A model generated the notes under the pieces. The model did no database searches. It saw nothing but the letters and a program-made list of their open reading frames with translations, and was not told the DNA's origin. Positions 42,947 through 52,134 of a DNA stretch of 64,000 nt are shown here, piece by piece. How positions within the stretch are numbered: position 1 is the first letter of the stretch; each line of letters begins with the position of its first letter. This DNA is from Bryobacteraceae bacterium (GTDB lineage Bacteria > Acidobacteriota > Terriglobia > Bryobacterales > Bryobacteraceae). The position numbers and the translations under genes are program-made. The stretch lies in assembly GCA_025928545.1 (NCBI GenBank), contig JAICJH010000022.1, positions 1 to 64,000 on the forward strand, in the 5' to 3' direction.

Positions 42947-45103
42947 ATGAAAATGCGCACCGAGGAAAACCCGACTTTACCCCCGATGGCTTACCAGGGA
43001 AAGGACAGGCGGGAACCAGCGCGTACGGGCTGTGAACACAGGTGGACAACTAGTCGTTTCCCACTCCGCTCCGTCCGGCTTCCGGCAATCATAGTGGGTT
43101 TCGCCGTGTTGGCCGGCGTTGTACGCGTCCCGACCGCGTTGGCACAAAGCCCGTCCGGACAGACGAACTCCCAGGCGCTCACAGATGCCAGCCTCGAAGA
43201 TCTGCTGAACATTGAGGTTACGTCCGTGTCGCGAAAACAACAAGTGCTTTCGAAGACGCCCAGTGCCGTCTACGTCATCACCCAGGAGGACATTCGCCAC
43301 TCTGGAGCAACGAACATCCCGGACCTGCTTCGAATGGCGCCAGGGCTCGACGTGGCGCGTATTAACGCCAGTACCTGGGCAATCAGTATCCGGGGCTTCA
43401 ATTTCCGTTATTCCGGTCAGGTGCTGGTGCTTGTGGACGGACGCACCGTCTACACTCCAATCTTGTCCGGCGTCTTCTGGGACCAGGTCGCAATACCGCT
43501 CGAAAATATCGACCGTATCGAAGTCATACGCGGCCCCGGCGGAACCGTCTGGGGCGCCAACGCGATGAACGGAGTCATCAACATCATCACCAAGAGCGCA
43601 CGCTATACGCGCGGGACTCTTGTCCGCGCCCAGACAGGCACACAGGATCGCATACAGGGATTTGTACGCTTCGGAGGCGCGGCCGGGGTGAATGGCTCGT
43701 ATCGAGTCTACAGCCGTTACGCCACCAATGAGAATTCGCCCTCCGAGGTTGCCAAGCCGGCCACGGACGAGGCCCACCAGGTGCTGGCAGGCTTTCGGTT
43801 CGACTCAGATCTCTCGCCGAACGACAAGGTGACCGTTCAGGGCGATTTGACGGGTCTCTCCGAAAGTCAGACCATCACCACGCTGCTTCCGGGCGGAACC
43901 GCGGTGCCCCGCACACTCGACGACCGCATCGAGGTTGGCGCCGGGAACATCATGGGGCGGTGGAACCACGTGTTCGGCAACGGTTCCGAAGCCACGGCGC
44001 AGGTCTACTACGATCGATTCCGGAGATTCGACCAGGGATTAAATATCGAAAATACCGGCGATGTCGATCTTCAATATCGTTTCCGTTTCGCGGGATGGAA
44101 CGACATTGTTGCGGGGCTGGGATTCCGAGTCACGGATCAGATTTGGCAGGATGGCTATGAAGTGTCGATCGGGACCGGTCAAAAGCGTGACAATCTGTTC
44201 ACCAGTTTTCTTCAGGACGAAATCAAACTGACGGAGGTCCTCTCGCTCACGCTGGGGACCAAGCTCGAGCACAACCCTTATACCGGATACGAGTTCGAGC
44301 CCGGCGTGCAAATAGCATGGTTGCCGAGCGTCCATCAGACGCTTTGGGCATCGGTCTCGCGAGCGATTCAGCAACCATCCTGGCTTTTCGCGGAGGGGCA
44401 GGTCAATTACGGCATTACTGTCCCCGGCACCGGTGATGTTATCTTCCAGATCGCGGGAAATCCCCGCAGTACCGCTCCGTGGCTTCTCAATTACGAGCTG
44501 GGGTATCGAAGGGAAGTGTCAAAAAGCCTGACGCTCGATTCGACGGTATTTCTGAGCGATTATCATCGCCTTCAGACGGCCGAAGCGTTGCCGCCCTATA
44601 TCGCGGCGGAGCCTCCGCCTGCTCACGTCGTTCTGCCGAATTCCTTCGGGAGTCTGGGTAAGGCAAGGAATTACGGGGTGGAGTTCTCAACTAGCTGGGA
44701 TGTGACGAAACGATGGAGACTTACCGCCGGGTACAGCTTCCTGCAAATGAAGCTTTCGACGGACGCTCGAAGCACCGATTTGGGATTTGTGGCAACCGCG
44801 GGCGATTCTCCCCGGCATCAGGTCCAGTTGCGATCGAATATCAACTTTCCCCGTCAGACCGAATGGGATGTATCGGCATACTATGTCGGGGCTTTGTCGG
44901 GCGGCCCGCAGGCAACCGGGCCGGTTCCCGACTATTTACGTCTGGATACAAGATTCGGCTGGAAGCTGGGTCGAGTGATCGAGTTTTCGGTGGCCGGTCA
45001 AAATCTGCTGGCGCCGCGGCGGTTCGAGTTTCTCGATGCAGTGCAGGTGAATCCGACGGAAGCCGCGCGCGCCGTCGTTGCCAGAGTCACCTGGCACTAT
45101 TGA
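42947..45103 (+). CDS. TonB-dependent receptor associated with a YfiR protein
   Basis: This is an outer-membrane receptor of 718 residues. The ATG follows AGGAGG by seven bases. The N-terminus is unusually long (about 60 residues before mature QSPSGQ), with the hydrophobic export segment at PAIIVGFAVLAGVVRVPTAL. The plug starts LTDASLEDLLNIEVTSVSRK, the typical opening of receptors next to YfiR/GGDEF genes, and continues TPSAVYVITQEDIRHSGATN, QVLVLVDGRTVYTPILSG, VEVIRGPGGTVWGANAMNGV-like and INIITKSA. A 22-strand barrel ends in a short aromatic strand (VVARVTWHY). The YfiR gene follows after 11 bases, so they form one operon. Confidence 0.93.
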   Translation: MKMRTEENPTLPPMAYQGKDRREPARTGCEHRWTTSRFPLRSVRLPAIIVGFAVLAGVVRVPTALAQSPSGQTNSQALTDASLEDLLNIEVTSVSRKQQVLSKTPSAVYVITQEDIRHSGATNIPDLLRMAPGLDVARINASTWAISIRGFNFRYSGQVLVLVDGRTVYTPILSGVFWDQVAIPLENIDRIEVIRGPGGTVWGANAMNGVINIITKSARYTRGTLVRAQTGTQDRIQGFVRFGGAAGVNGSYRVYSRYATNENSPSEVAKPATDEAHQVLAGFRFDSDLSPNDKVTVQGDLTGLSESQTITTLLPGGTAVPRTLDDRIEVGAGNIMGRWNHVFGNGSEATAQVYYDRFRRFDQGLNIENTGDVDLQYRFRFAGWNDIVAGLGFRVTDQIWQDGYEVSIGTGQKRDNLFTSFLQDEIKLTEVLSLTLGTKLEHNPYTGYEFEPGVQIAWLPSVHQTLWASVSRAIQQPSWLFAEGQVNYGITVPGTGDVIFQIAGNPRSTAPWLLNYELGYRREVSKSLTLDSTVFLSDYHRLQTAEALPPYIAAEPPPAHVVLPNSFGSLGKARNYGVEFSTSWDVTKRWRLTAGYSFLQMKLSTDARSTDLGFVATAGDSPRHQVQLRSNINFPRQTEWDVSAYYVGALSGGPQATGPVPDYLRLDTRFGWKLGRVIEFSVAGQNLLAPRRFEFLDAVQVNPTEAARAVVARVTWHY

Positions 45104-45114
45104 AAGAGGTCGAC

Positions 45115-45660
45115 ATGACGACCAGGAATCACGAACTCCGATTTCAATGCTGGCTGGTTTGCGGCCTCGCGATCGCCTTCCATGCGAATGCGCAGCCAAT
45201 CGATGAGTATCAGGTAAAAGCGGCGTTCCTCTATAATTTTGCGCGATATATCGACTGGCCGGCGGTGACTTTCCGGAGCGACAAAGACCCGGTCCGGATC
45301 TGCGTGCTCGGTCGGGATCCGTTTGGCAGTGGGCTTCCGGAAACAGTGAAAGGCAGGACACTGGGAAGCAAATCCTTTGCGGTGTCGAATGTCGCGGACG
45401 CCAGCCAGATCACGGGATGCCAGATTCTCTTTATAAGTTCTTCTGAGCAAAAGCGAATACCCGCTATCCTTTCGGCGGTGCCGTCTGTGGGTGTCCTCAC
45501 GGTTGGTGAGAGCGATGGATTTGCAACCCACGGGGGAATTGTGAACTTTATCCTCGAAGATGGCCGCGTCCGATTTCAGATCAATCGTCAGGCGGCGGAA
45601 CGCGCGCATTTGCAGATAAGCTCGAAATTGTTGAATCTTGCGCAGATCGTGGATAAATAG
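45115..45660 (+). CDS. YfiR-family periplasmic protein (DUF4154)
   Basis: This is a 181-residue exported protein. The signal peptide ends at HANAQP. The family opening DEYQVKAAFLYNFARYIDWP is followed by PVRICVLGRDPFGSGLPETV, CQILFISSSEQKRIPAILSA, VGVLTVGESDGFATHGGIVN and the end QAAERAHLQISSKLLNLAQI. All are diagnostic of YfiR. In Pseudomonas, YfiR is a periplasmic inhibitor of the diguanylate cyclase YfiN. Here it follows a TonB receptor. The nearest CHASE8-type GGDEF protein is at 49175-51634 on the other strand, beyond insertion-sequence debris. The start has AAAGAGG upstream. Confidence 0.92.
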   Translation: MTTRNHELRFQCWLVCGLAIAFHANAQPIDEYQVKAAFLYNFARYIDWPAVTFRSDKDPVRICVLGRDPFGSGLPETVKGRTLGSKSFAVSNVADASQITGCQILFISSSEQKRIPAILSAVPSVGVLTVGESDGFATHGGIVNFILEDGRVRFQINRQAAERAHLQISSKLLNLAQIVDK

Positions 45661-45805
45661 CTCGGCCCGGGAGTGGGCCACGATGTGGCGCAGGAGGACA
45701 GCCACTTGCCGCAGGCCGAGGGATGTGTGCGCACATCCTCCAACGATCAAACTGTGGCTCGATCAGCCGGTTGGAGCGTCGTGTCCGACCCTGTTCGCTC
45801 GCCTG

Positions 45806-45861
45806 GCAGGCTGCTGAAAAACGCCTTTGACTTAGCAACATTTCGTTTTCTCGGCGGTTAC
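45806..45861 (+). repeat. Inverted repeat, left copy
   Basis: It begins GCAGGCTGCTGAAAAACGCC and continues with TTTGACTTAGCAACA and TCGGCGGTTACC. It lies about 90 bases beyond the transposase stop, as expected for an IS end. Confidence 0.65.
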
Positions 45862-45953
45862 CGCGAGTTCTGCGAATCCGGGAAACGGGGCACGTGCGGC
45901 GATATGCGGCCAAATGGCCCTTTTTGCGCCCTGAGGCACACTTCTCCCCTGAC

Positions 45954-47059
45954 CTACGCGGCCTGAATCGACAGGTTCCGCATCCGGACCAGATTGTATG
46001 CCGCCGCAGCGAATGTAAACATCCAGCCCACCCGGTCCAGTCCCCGAAACGGCGTCTTGCGTTGTTGCGCCACAGTTTTATCCACCCGAAGACCTCCTCG
46101 ACGCGCTTGCGTTTTCTATGACTGACGCTATAGCCGTCATGATGTGTCGTACGTCCATCAATGGCGCTACGACGATTCGTATTGCTCTGAACGACGTGTT
46201 GGCGTATTCTTATTTTCGCGGGACGCCGCCACAAAACCTTCTGCGTCATAGCCGCGGTCCCCGCCCAGCGTGACTCGCTGCTTCGACTCCGGTTTGTTGC
46301 CCACCATCTGGGGCGCCGCTGTCCGCTCCGCAGTGCCGGTGGCCTGCGTCGTCCGCACGTCAACCACCAGCCCGTTGCGGTTCTCAGTCACTACATGTCC
46401 CAGATAGCTTAATCGCGATTCAGCGCCGCGCGTCTTCTTATAGAGGCACGCAATTGGATCGGTCAGCGATTCGTGCGTTTCGATTGAGCGCTTCTCTTTG
46501 TGCCAGTTCACCGTGGGGCTGCTGCCGGGATTCGCCGGAGGCGGGTTAAGCTGATCGTAGTCTATGTCCTTGTCTTTGCGCTGAAAGCTCTTCTGTCCAG
46601 CCCATACCTCAATCACCGTTCCATCAACCGAAGCGTTCGTCCGACAGCAGACTCCGATCACCGGCCTGTCCCTCAATCAGTGAGAAGAACTCCTCAGCCA
46701 CGGCACCTTGCAATAAACGGTCCCGATTCCTGGTGAAAACTGTCGGGACGCCAGAGCGGCTCAGTGACCGAGAGAACTACAAACCCGCGGAACAGCAGGT
46801 TGCATTCTATCTGCTCCATCAGCATGCGTCCGCTCCGCACTGAATAGAGCATCTGAAGCAGTGAAGCACGCAACAGACGTTCCGGCGGACTCGAACGCCG
46901 ACCCTCTTCGCCGTAGATTTCGTCGAAGCGTGTGCTCGTCTGCTTCAGCGCTTGGTCCACCATAGTCCGGATCGGTCTCAGCGGATGGACAGCGGCTATG
47001 AATTCCTCCAGACTTCCGTAACTGACAAGCTCGCTCTGCTGTATGTCTTTGCCAAGCAT
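45954..47059 (-). pseudogene. IS5-family transposase, frameshifted
   Basis: The parts of one transposase are spread over several frames. The DUF772-type N-terminus reads EEFIAAVHPLRPIRTMVDQA, then SPPERLLRASLLQMLYSVRS and QIECNLLFRGFVVLSVTEPL. The middle reads AVAEEFFSLIEGQ and DGTVIEVWAGQKSFQRKD. The DDE part includes YLGHVVTENRNGLVVDVRTT and TLGGDRGYDAEGF. The C-terminus reads HDGYSVSHRKRKRVEEVFGW and GWMFTFAAAAYNLVRMRNLS. At least four frame changes are needed (near 46735, 46650, 46200 and 46090), so the gene cannot make an active enzyme. Confidence 0.85.
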
Positions 47060-47324
47060 ACAGAACCAGGCAGGGGCGAGCGATCTTGTTCATGGGTTCC
47101 ATCCGGGAACACAACCTCGGTCCCGTAGTCAATGGATGGCTGCTGGAGTCCGAATGGGAACTCGCCAGACTTGCCCGCCCAGAACCATGGAAGCAATGGC
47201 TCATCAGAATGCTGCTCCGGCGCCCCTGGCAAAATTTATCAAGGCTGTTCGATAAACTCGACTGACGACCTTTCATCAGATCCATGAACTGGGGAAGCCC
47301 GCCCACAGCCGGCCAGCGCGCCAC

Positions 47325-47828
47325 TTATTGATCGAGCAGCAGCGGAAAATAGGTGGTTACGATAGTCAGCGAGCTGTTTCCATAACCACAAGGATCGCTG
47401 AGCCTCACCTGCAATGCCGCGTTGGGAAAAGCAGCATTGGAAACAATTGCAGCGGATACGGGTATGTAGTTCATCAGGCTCTTCGGGCTCATCAAGCCCA
47501 TGGAAAAGCTTCCCCCCAACCACAAGCTGGTGTTACTGCCCGCCGGATCGAAGAGAAAACCGGGGTCGGCTCGGAACGGCATGGTTCCCGCGCTGAGATG
47601 TACCGCGAATGATAGCGGAACGACAACGCAACCGGGGCCGCAGGCTGGCACCAGGATCATTGGAGTAGTGTATAGCGACCCAATGCAGGCGCCATCGCAA
47701 ACGGTTGTCGACTGATAGATGAAACCAGGTCCCTTCTGCACGGAAACACCATTGGACTTGGCGGTTTGCCCCAAGGCGGAGCCGAGGGCAATGAAAACAA
47801 GAGCCGAAACAAAGCGAACGCGTCTCAT
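47325..47828 (-). CDS. Exported protein of unknown function within the IS-like segment
   Basis: This is a 167-residue protein with a signal peptide (VSALVFIALGSALGQ) and a good ribosome site (AAGGAG, seven bases before the ATG). The mature part has four to six Cys (TTVCDGACIGSLYT, PACGPGCVVVPLSF) and a predicted beta-rich end. It resembles short acidobacterial secreted proteins, but I do not recognise a family. It lies on the same strand as the broken transposase, about 270 bases upstream of it, between the two inverted repeats. It could be a passenger or a host gene caught by the element. Confidence 0.7.
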   Translation of the reverse strand: MRRVRFVSALVFIALGSALGQTAKSNGVSVQKGPGFIYQSTTVCDGACIGSLYTTPMILVPACGPGCVVVPLSFAVHLSAGTMPFRADPGFLFDPAGSNTSLWLGGSFSMGLMSPKSLMNYIPVSAAIVSNAAFPNAALQVRLSDPCGYGNSSLTIVTTYFPLLLDQ

Positions 47829-48554
47829 AGTGATACTCCTTTTGTTATTTCAGAAATTCGTTGTTTTGGGTGACTGCACCCTGGCCACAAGCGTGGGGCC
47901 GGTCGCCTATGCGGTGTCAGAGAATGAAACGCCACCGCTTGTACCGGGGGGTATTCGAAAGACAGATTCATCGACGTGCTTTCCGAAGACTAACTGGCGG
48001 AGTTATTCGCCGTCGCCCGGCGGTAGGTTGTCGACGTCGAGATGCCGCTGATGCGGCTACACGCACCTATAACCGAGTTAGTCATCGATAAACGTCTTGC
48101 AACAAAGTGATCATTGCGTCTTTTTCTCCTCTTCGTGTTTTGGCGTCTTTCCCAAAGCCAGTTCGTCTTCGCGAGACTAAGGGCAATTTCACTACCACTT
48201 ATCGGAACGCCTTTTCATTTGACCTTTGTCCACTGTTTGTCATAGTTAGTGGACATGGGAGCACAATCGGGCAAATACAACTGTGTCTGATTGAGAACGG
48301 TGTCCACTTACGGTGTTTATAGTTCGAAAGGCGAATGGCGGCGAACAGAAACAGCCGAAGCCGCGCTATCTCGCCTTCGGTTCGGCGGGCTGCGGGCCGG
48401 ACCCTCCGGCGGCGATTGGATATCCGGTAACCCACCAATTCCTCCGACGAGGCAAGAATATTAGCCGACTGACTTTCGTAAATCGCGGTAGAGAGAATCA
48501 CGCTGCTTGACATATCCCCCGACGCGCTTCCGCTGGGGAGCCGTCGAGCCCAGG
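47829..48554. other. About 730 bases without a gene; one hairpin
   Basis: I see no convincing reading frame here. GTCCACT (48228-48234) and AGTGGAC (48248-48254) form a seven-base stem with a 13-base loop, and GTCCACTTACGG recurs near 48302, which suggests old transposon ends. The stretch lies between the secreted-protein gene and the right inverted repeat. Confidence 0.4.
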
Positions 48555-48610
48555 GAAACCGCCGGGAAAAAGACAATTGCTATGTCAAACGGCATTTTTC
48601 AGCAGCCTGC
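48555..48610 (-). repeat. Inverted repeat, right copy
   Basis: Read on the minus strand it begins GCAGGCTGCTGAAAAATGCC and continues with GTTTGACATAGCAATTG and CCGGCGGTTTCC. It matches the left copy over about 55 bases with a one-base gap or two and scattered mismatches. Confidence 0.65.
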
Positions 48611-48819
48611 TGGCCGGCCCAGAGAGGGAGGAGGCTGAAACAACTGCGGGCTGTGCCGGGCAGATTTCCAGCGGCATTTCGTTTCAAGCTGCTGTGGTCC
48701 CATCCAGAGGCTCTGAAGCGGCGGTGGCGCCTCGCGTCGCGCGGGTCGCGCCGGCGCGGTTGCACGGCATCCTTCGGTATCGGCCCGGCGCGGCCCTCGC
48801 CATGCCTCTCGTGTAGTCG

Positions 48820-49150
48820 TTGGTGACCTATGTTCTGCGTGAGCCAAAATGCGGTATTTCGAGGTAGTCTTCGTTGCGGAACTGTAATCCCCGTGCACCT
48901 GCCCAACGAATCCGGATGAGGCAACAAAACGCGCATGTAGATGATCGGTCAAAGAGGCGCGCACAAAGCGTACGAAGAGGGTGGCTTTGTCAATGCGGGC
49001 AATCAGGAATATCTTTTCCGGCCTGCCCTCTCGCAGACGTGCGTGCATGCTGGTGTCCCATTGAATCAACTCTCCATGAAAGATATGCCGCGGCCGATAG
49101 AAAGTGGCCTTGCGCGGTGTCGCCTTCTCACCTTTCGATTCACTCGCGGG
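48820..49150 (-). pseudogene. Fragment of a DDE transposase (ISNCY/IS1202-like)
   Basis: A minus-strand frame reads TFYRPRHIFHGELIQWDTSM, then EKIFLIARIDKATLFVRFVR. The Asp in QWDTS and in ARIDKAT match the first catalytic region of integrase-core transposases of this group. The beginning and end of the gene are missing and the downstream part loses similarity. It lies just outside the right inverted repeat and next to the GGDEF-EAL gene. Confidence 0.55.
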
Positions 49151-49174
49151 TCGACAACCGGCGTAGCGCGGGTA

Positions 49175-51634
49175 TTATCCAACCATCGCGATTTCTTGTG
49201 GTTGATGTGCCTCATTCGCCTCTTCATGGAGCACCCTGCTGGTAGACTCCTTGTCAACTGGCTTCGAGAAGTAATAGCCCTGTGCGAACGGACAGCCCAG
49301 AGCAATAAGCTGGTCGCGTTGCTCTTTGGTTTCGACACCCTCGGCAACCACGTCAAGTTTCAGAGAACGGGCCATCCCGAGAATCGTCTCTACCATGTGG
49401 CCACTACCCTCTCTGTCGGGGATACCACCGACAAACGATCTGTCGATCTTTAGGGCGTCGAAGGGAAGCTGATGCAGATAGCTCAGCGAAGAATAGCCCG
49501 TGCCGAAATCATCCAGTTCGAGGCCAACCCCTAACTTTTTGAGACGCCGCAGGACGGAAAGACTCAACTGGCTGTTCTCCATGATGGAGCTTTCGGTCAG
49601 TTCGAGCCTCAAAGATGGGGGATTCAATCCGGTTTCGTCAAGCGCATCGGCCACGTCATGAACGAATGCAGGGTCGGCGAGTTGTTTGAGCGACATGTTG
49701 ACGCTGACACTGGGCCGCAGTTCAATTTGAAGTGAGTGGTGCCATTGCGCCATCTGACGGCAGGCTTCTCTCAGGACCCACCTTCCAATCGGAACAATCA
49801 GCCCTGTTTCTTCCGCGATCGGAATAAATTCACTTGGCGGAAGCAGGCCCCTTTCCGGATGGTTCCATCGTATGAGAGCCTCATATCCAACAATTCTGCC
49901 CGTTTGCAACGAGACTTCCGGCTGGTAGAAGATGACGAATTGGGAGCCATCGAGAGCCTTGCGGAGATCGGTTTCCAATTCCATACGCGCGACCGCGCGG
50001 TCACGGATTCCTTCATTGAATATCTCGAATCGGGCCTTGCCTTTGGTTTTCGCCTGATACATAGCGGCATCGGCATTGCGCAGAAGATCTTCAGGCGTTT
50101 TGCCCGAGTCGCCAAGCGCGATGCCAATGCTCACGGTCACGAATACGGGATGGGTCTCGATGTAGACCGGCGGATCCAGTTCCCTGAGGATCCGTTCCGC
50201 CACCGCGACAACGCTTTGGGCATTCCGAACGTCGAACAAGAGAATCGCAAATTCGTCTCCCCCGAAGCGGGCCACAATGGATGGATCGGAGACTCTTGTC
50301 ACGATGTCCGATCCCCGCAGGCTGCTCTGGAGCCTCACCCCAACTTCCATCAGCAGACGATCACCGGCATCGTGCCCCAGGCTGTCATTGACCACTTTAA
50401 ATCGATCCAGATCCAGAAACAGAACAGCGAACGAGCTCGTTCGCGTCTCAGAGCTGCTGAGGCACGACTCGAGCTTGTCGATGAAATAGAGCCTGTTGCG
50501 AAGCCCTGTCAGAGGATCGACCACCTTCCCCTCGGTAATGTCGGTTTGCGAGCCCGCCATGCGCACAATTTGTCCATTTCCGTTACGGACCGAAATACCT
50601 CGGCAAAGCACCCACATGTGAAGACCGCTTTTCTGGCTCATACGGTACTCACAGGCGAAGGCTTCCGGAGCGTCATTCCCGCGCTCGAAAATCTCCGCTC
50701 GCACATGATCCCTGTCACTGGGATGAATGCGGTCGGCCCACTCTTCGAACGCTGGCCGGATCTCACCTGGAGCGTAGCCAAGCATCTGCACCCAGCGCGG
50801 GGAATAATAGATTTCGTTGGATGCGACCTTCCAGTCCCACAGGCCGTCGTTTGCTCCGCGTGCCGCCAGGGCATAACGTTCTTCGCTGTCGCGAAGAGCC
50901 GTTTCCGCCGTCTGACGCGCCAATTCCCGCGACTGAATCTGTGACAACATTTCATTGAAGGCGTCGATCAGGGTTCCGATTTCGTCATTGCCTAATTTTG
51001 TCGCGCGGATCGAGTAATCCTTGTCCGCTGAAACGTGCCGGGCAACGTTTGATAATCCTGCCAGGGGCAACGTGATTGTGCGCTGCAGCCGGGTGACTAC
51101 GGCCAGAGCGCCGGAGAGCGAGGCCATCAGCATGAGGCAAACCAGGCCGACGGAGTCCCAAAGACGTGCGTAGTCGTCCTTCAGACTCGTCTTCAGCAGG
51201 AGTGTACCGATGCGTTGGCCCCCGTCGAGGATCGGGTGAAACAAGGTCAGAGTGGCGCCTTCGAAATAGGTACCGTCCGGGCGCGGCCGTTCGGGAGCTG
51301 GCAAACCGGCAGTATCTGCTCTTTGATAGCTGCTGAACAGGTGATTTACGTCGTTGTAGACAGCGGCCTGCATCTGGTTGCGATCGCTGGCCAAAGCCAA
51401 AAGTGTCTCGTTCTCCGCTCGCTCGTCGCCGAAGCGCAGTGCCGCAGTGCTGCTGGAGGCGATGATCTCAGCGAGGCCGACTATTTCGCGACTGGCTGTC
51501 CTTCGTTGCTGCACAGCCTCGTAAGCGACGAAGCCAGTACCGGCGAGAACCAGCGCAAGACTGCAACTCAAAACAATCAGGAGCGATAGTTTCAGCCCAA
51601 TCGATGTGTTTCTAAGGCCTTTGAAGATGTTCAT
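49175..51634 (-). CDS. Membrane c-di-GMP enzyme: CHASE8-HAMP-PAS-GGDEF-EAL
   Basis: This is an inner-membrane protein of 819 residues that could make and degrade c-di-GMP. A first helix (LSLLIVLSCSLALVLAG) is followed by a YfiN-like CHASE8 periplasmic sensor (IIASSSTAALRFGDERAENE, LLALASDRNQMQAAVYND), a second helix, HAMP, and a PAS/PAC domain (GANDGLWDWKVASNEIYYSP). The GGDEF domain is intact (DPLTGLRNRLYFIDKLE, DLDRFKVVNDSLGHDAGD, RFGGDEFAIL). The EAL domain is intact (GYEALIRWNHPERGLLPP, ELTESSIM, ELDDFGTGYSSLSYLHQLPF, KIDRSFVGG, VAEGVETKEQ). I chose the ATG at 51634 over a GTG 24 bases upstream. It is divergent from the Flp pilin gene. Confidence 0.92.
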   Translation of the reverse strand: MNIFKGLRNTSIGLKLSLLIVLSCSLALVLAGTGFVAYEAVQQRRTASREIVGLAEIIASSSTAALRFGDERAENETLLALASDRNQMQAAVYNDVNHLFSSYQRADTAGLPAPERPRPDGTYFEGATLTLFHPILDGGQRIGTLLLKTSLKDDYARLWDSVGLVCLMLMASLSGALAVVTRLQRTITLPLAGLSNVARHVSADKDYSIRATKLGNDEIGTLIDAFNEMLSQIQSRELARQTAETALRDSEERYALAARGANDGLWDWKVASNEIYYSPRWVQMLGYAPGEIRPAFEEWADRIHPSDRDHVRAEIFERGNDAPEAFACEYRMSQKSGLHMWVLCRGISVRNGNGQIVRMAGSQTDITEGKVVDPLTGLRNRLYFIDKLESCLSSSETRTSSFAVLFLDLDRFKVVNDSLGHDAGDRLLMEVGVRLQSSLRGSDIVTRVSDPSIVARFGGDEFAILLFDVRNAQSVVAVAERILRELDPPVYIETHPVFVTVSIGIALGDSGKTPEDLLRNADAAMYQAKTKGKARFEIFNEGIRDRAVARMELETDLRKALDGSQFVIFYQPEVSLQTGRIVGYEALIRWNHPERGLLPPSEFIPIAEETGLIVPIGRWVLREACRQMAQWHHSLQIELRPSVSVNMSLKQLADPAFVHDVADALDETGLNPPSLRLELTESSIMENSQLSLSVLRRLKKLGVGLELDDFGTGYSSLSYLHQLPFDALKIDRSFVGGIPDREGSGHMVETILGMARSLKLDVVAEGVETKEQRDQLIALGCPFAQGYYFSKPVDKESTSRVLHEEANEAHQPQEIAMVG

Positions 51635-51892
51635 ACGAACGGGTCCTTGTCTAGTCACCCACGGGTGGTTCGCATGCGGACGGCCACGAATGTTACTGAT
51701 TCTGCGTGCCCCCGGAATACGGGATCCCGCGTACCGTGCACCGTCGCTGACATGTGTATCCCGGGGCGGACGATGACTCCTGTCGAGGTGCGCAGAAGCT
51801 GGCCGTGTGTGTCATGCAAACAACGGTGGATTACGCAATCCCGGTGTGGTCGTCTGAATGCGACGGGTAAGGGCGGAAAGGAGCAGGGCCAA

Positions 51893-52098
51893 ATGAAAAG
51901 TTCCGCCTTGAAGCTTTACAGAAGACTGAGGAAATTCACGGCGTCACTGGCTGACGACGACGGTCAGGACTTGATCGAGTATTCACTCTTGCGGGCTCTG
52001 ATCGCTCTTGCCGCGACTGCGGGTATCACCGGCGTTGCCACGCAAGTCGGCAACGCATTACCAGCGTCGGAACGAAGCTGAGCACCTGCACGACTTGA
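51893..52098 (+). pseudogene. flp: Flp/Fap-type prepilin with an apparent single-base frameshift near its end
   Basis: This is the major pilin subunit of a Tad pilus. The ATG has AAAGGAG about eight bases upstream. The class III prepilin site is clear: DDG followed by QDLIEYSLL, with cleavage expected after Gly24 and the conserved Glu29-Tyr30. In the frame as given the protein ends NALPASERS at 52081. If one T is added to the TT at 52058-52059, the frame instead reads NAFTSVGTKLSTCTT and stops at 52098, which is the normal Flp C-terminus. Arg34 in the hydrophobic helix (LLRALIALAA) is unusual. Confidence 0.85.
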
Positions 52099-52134
52099 AA
52101 TATCCGCGAAGAACGGGTTCTTCCGGGGTTCGCA

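Larger units (their letters stand above)
45806..48610. mobile_element. Degenerate IS-like segment bounded by long imperfect inverted repeats
   Basis: The left end (45806-45861) and the right end (48555-48610, inverted) share the same outer 16 bases, GCAGGCTGCTGAAAAA, and remain similar for about 55 bases, including TTTGAC and CGGCGGTT. Between them are a broken IS5-type transposase at the left side and a secreted-protein gene. A normal IS of this family would be about 1.3 kb. The 2.8-kb span may therefore be an element expanded by an insert, or two IS copies in opposite orientation. No clear target duplication is visible. Confidence 0.6.

Noticed and set aside
46694-46736. Intact short transposase ORF A/ORF B pair with programmed frameshift
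   Set aside because: Four or more frame changes are required and no slippery site is placed as in known IS with programmed frameshifting.
51800-51850. Sigma-54 promoter before the Flp pilin gene (TGGCCGTG...ATGCA)
   Set aside because: The distance between GG and GC is about 15 instead of 12 bases.
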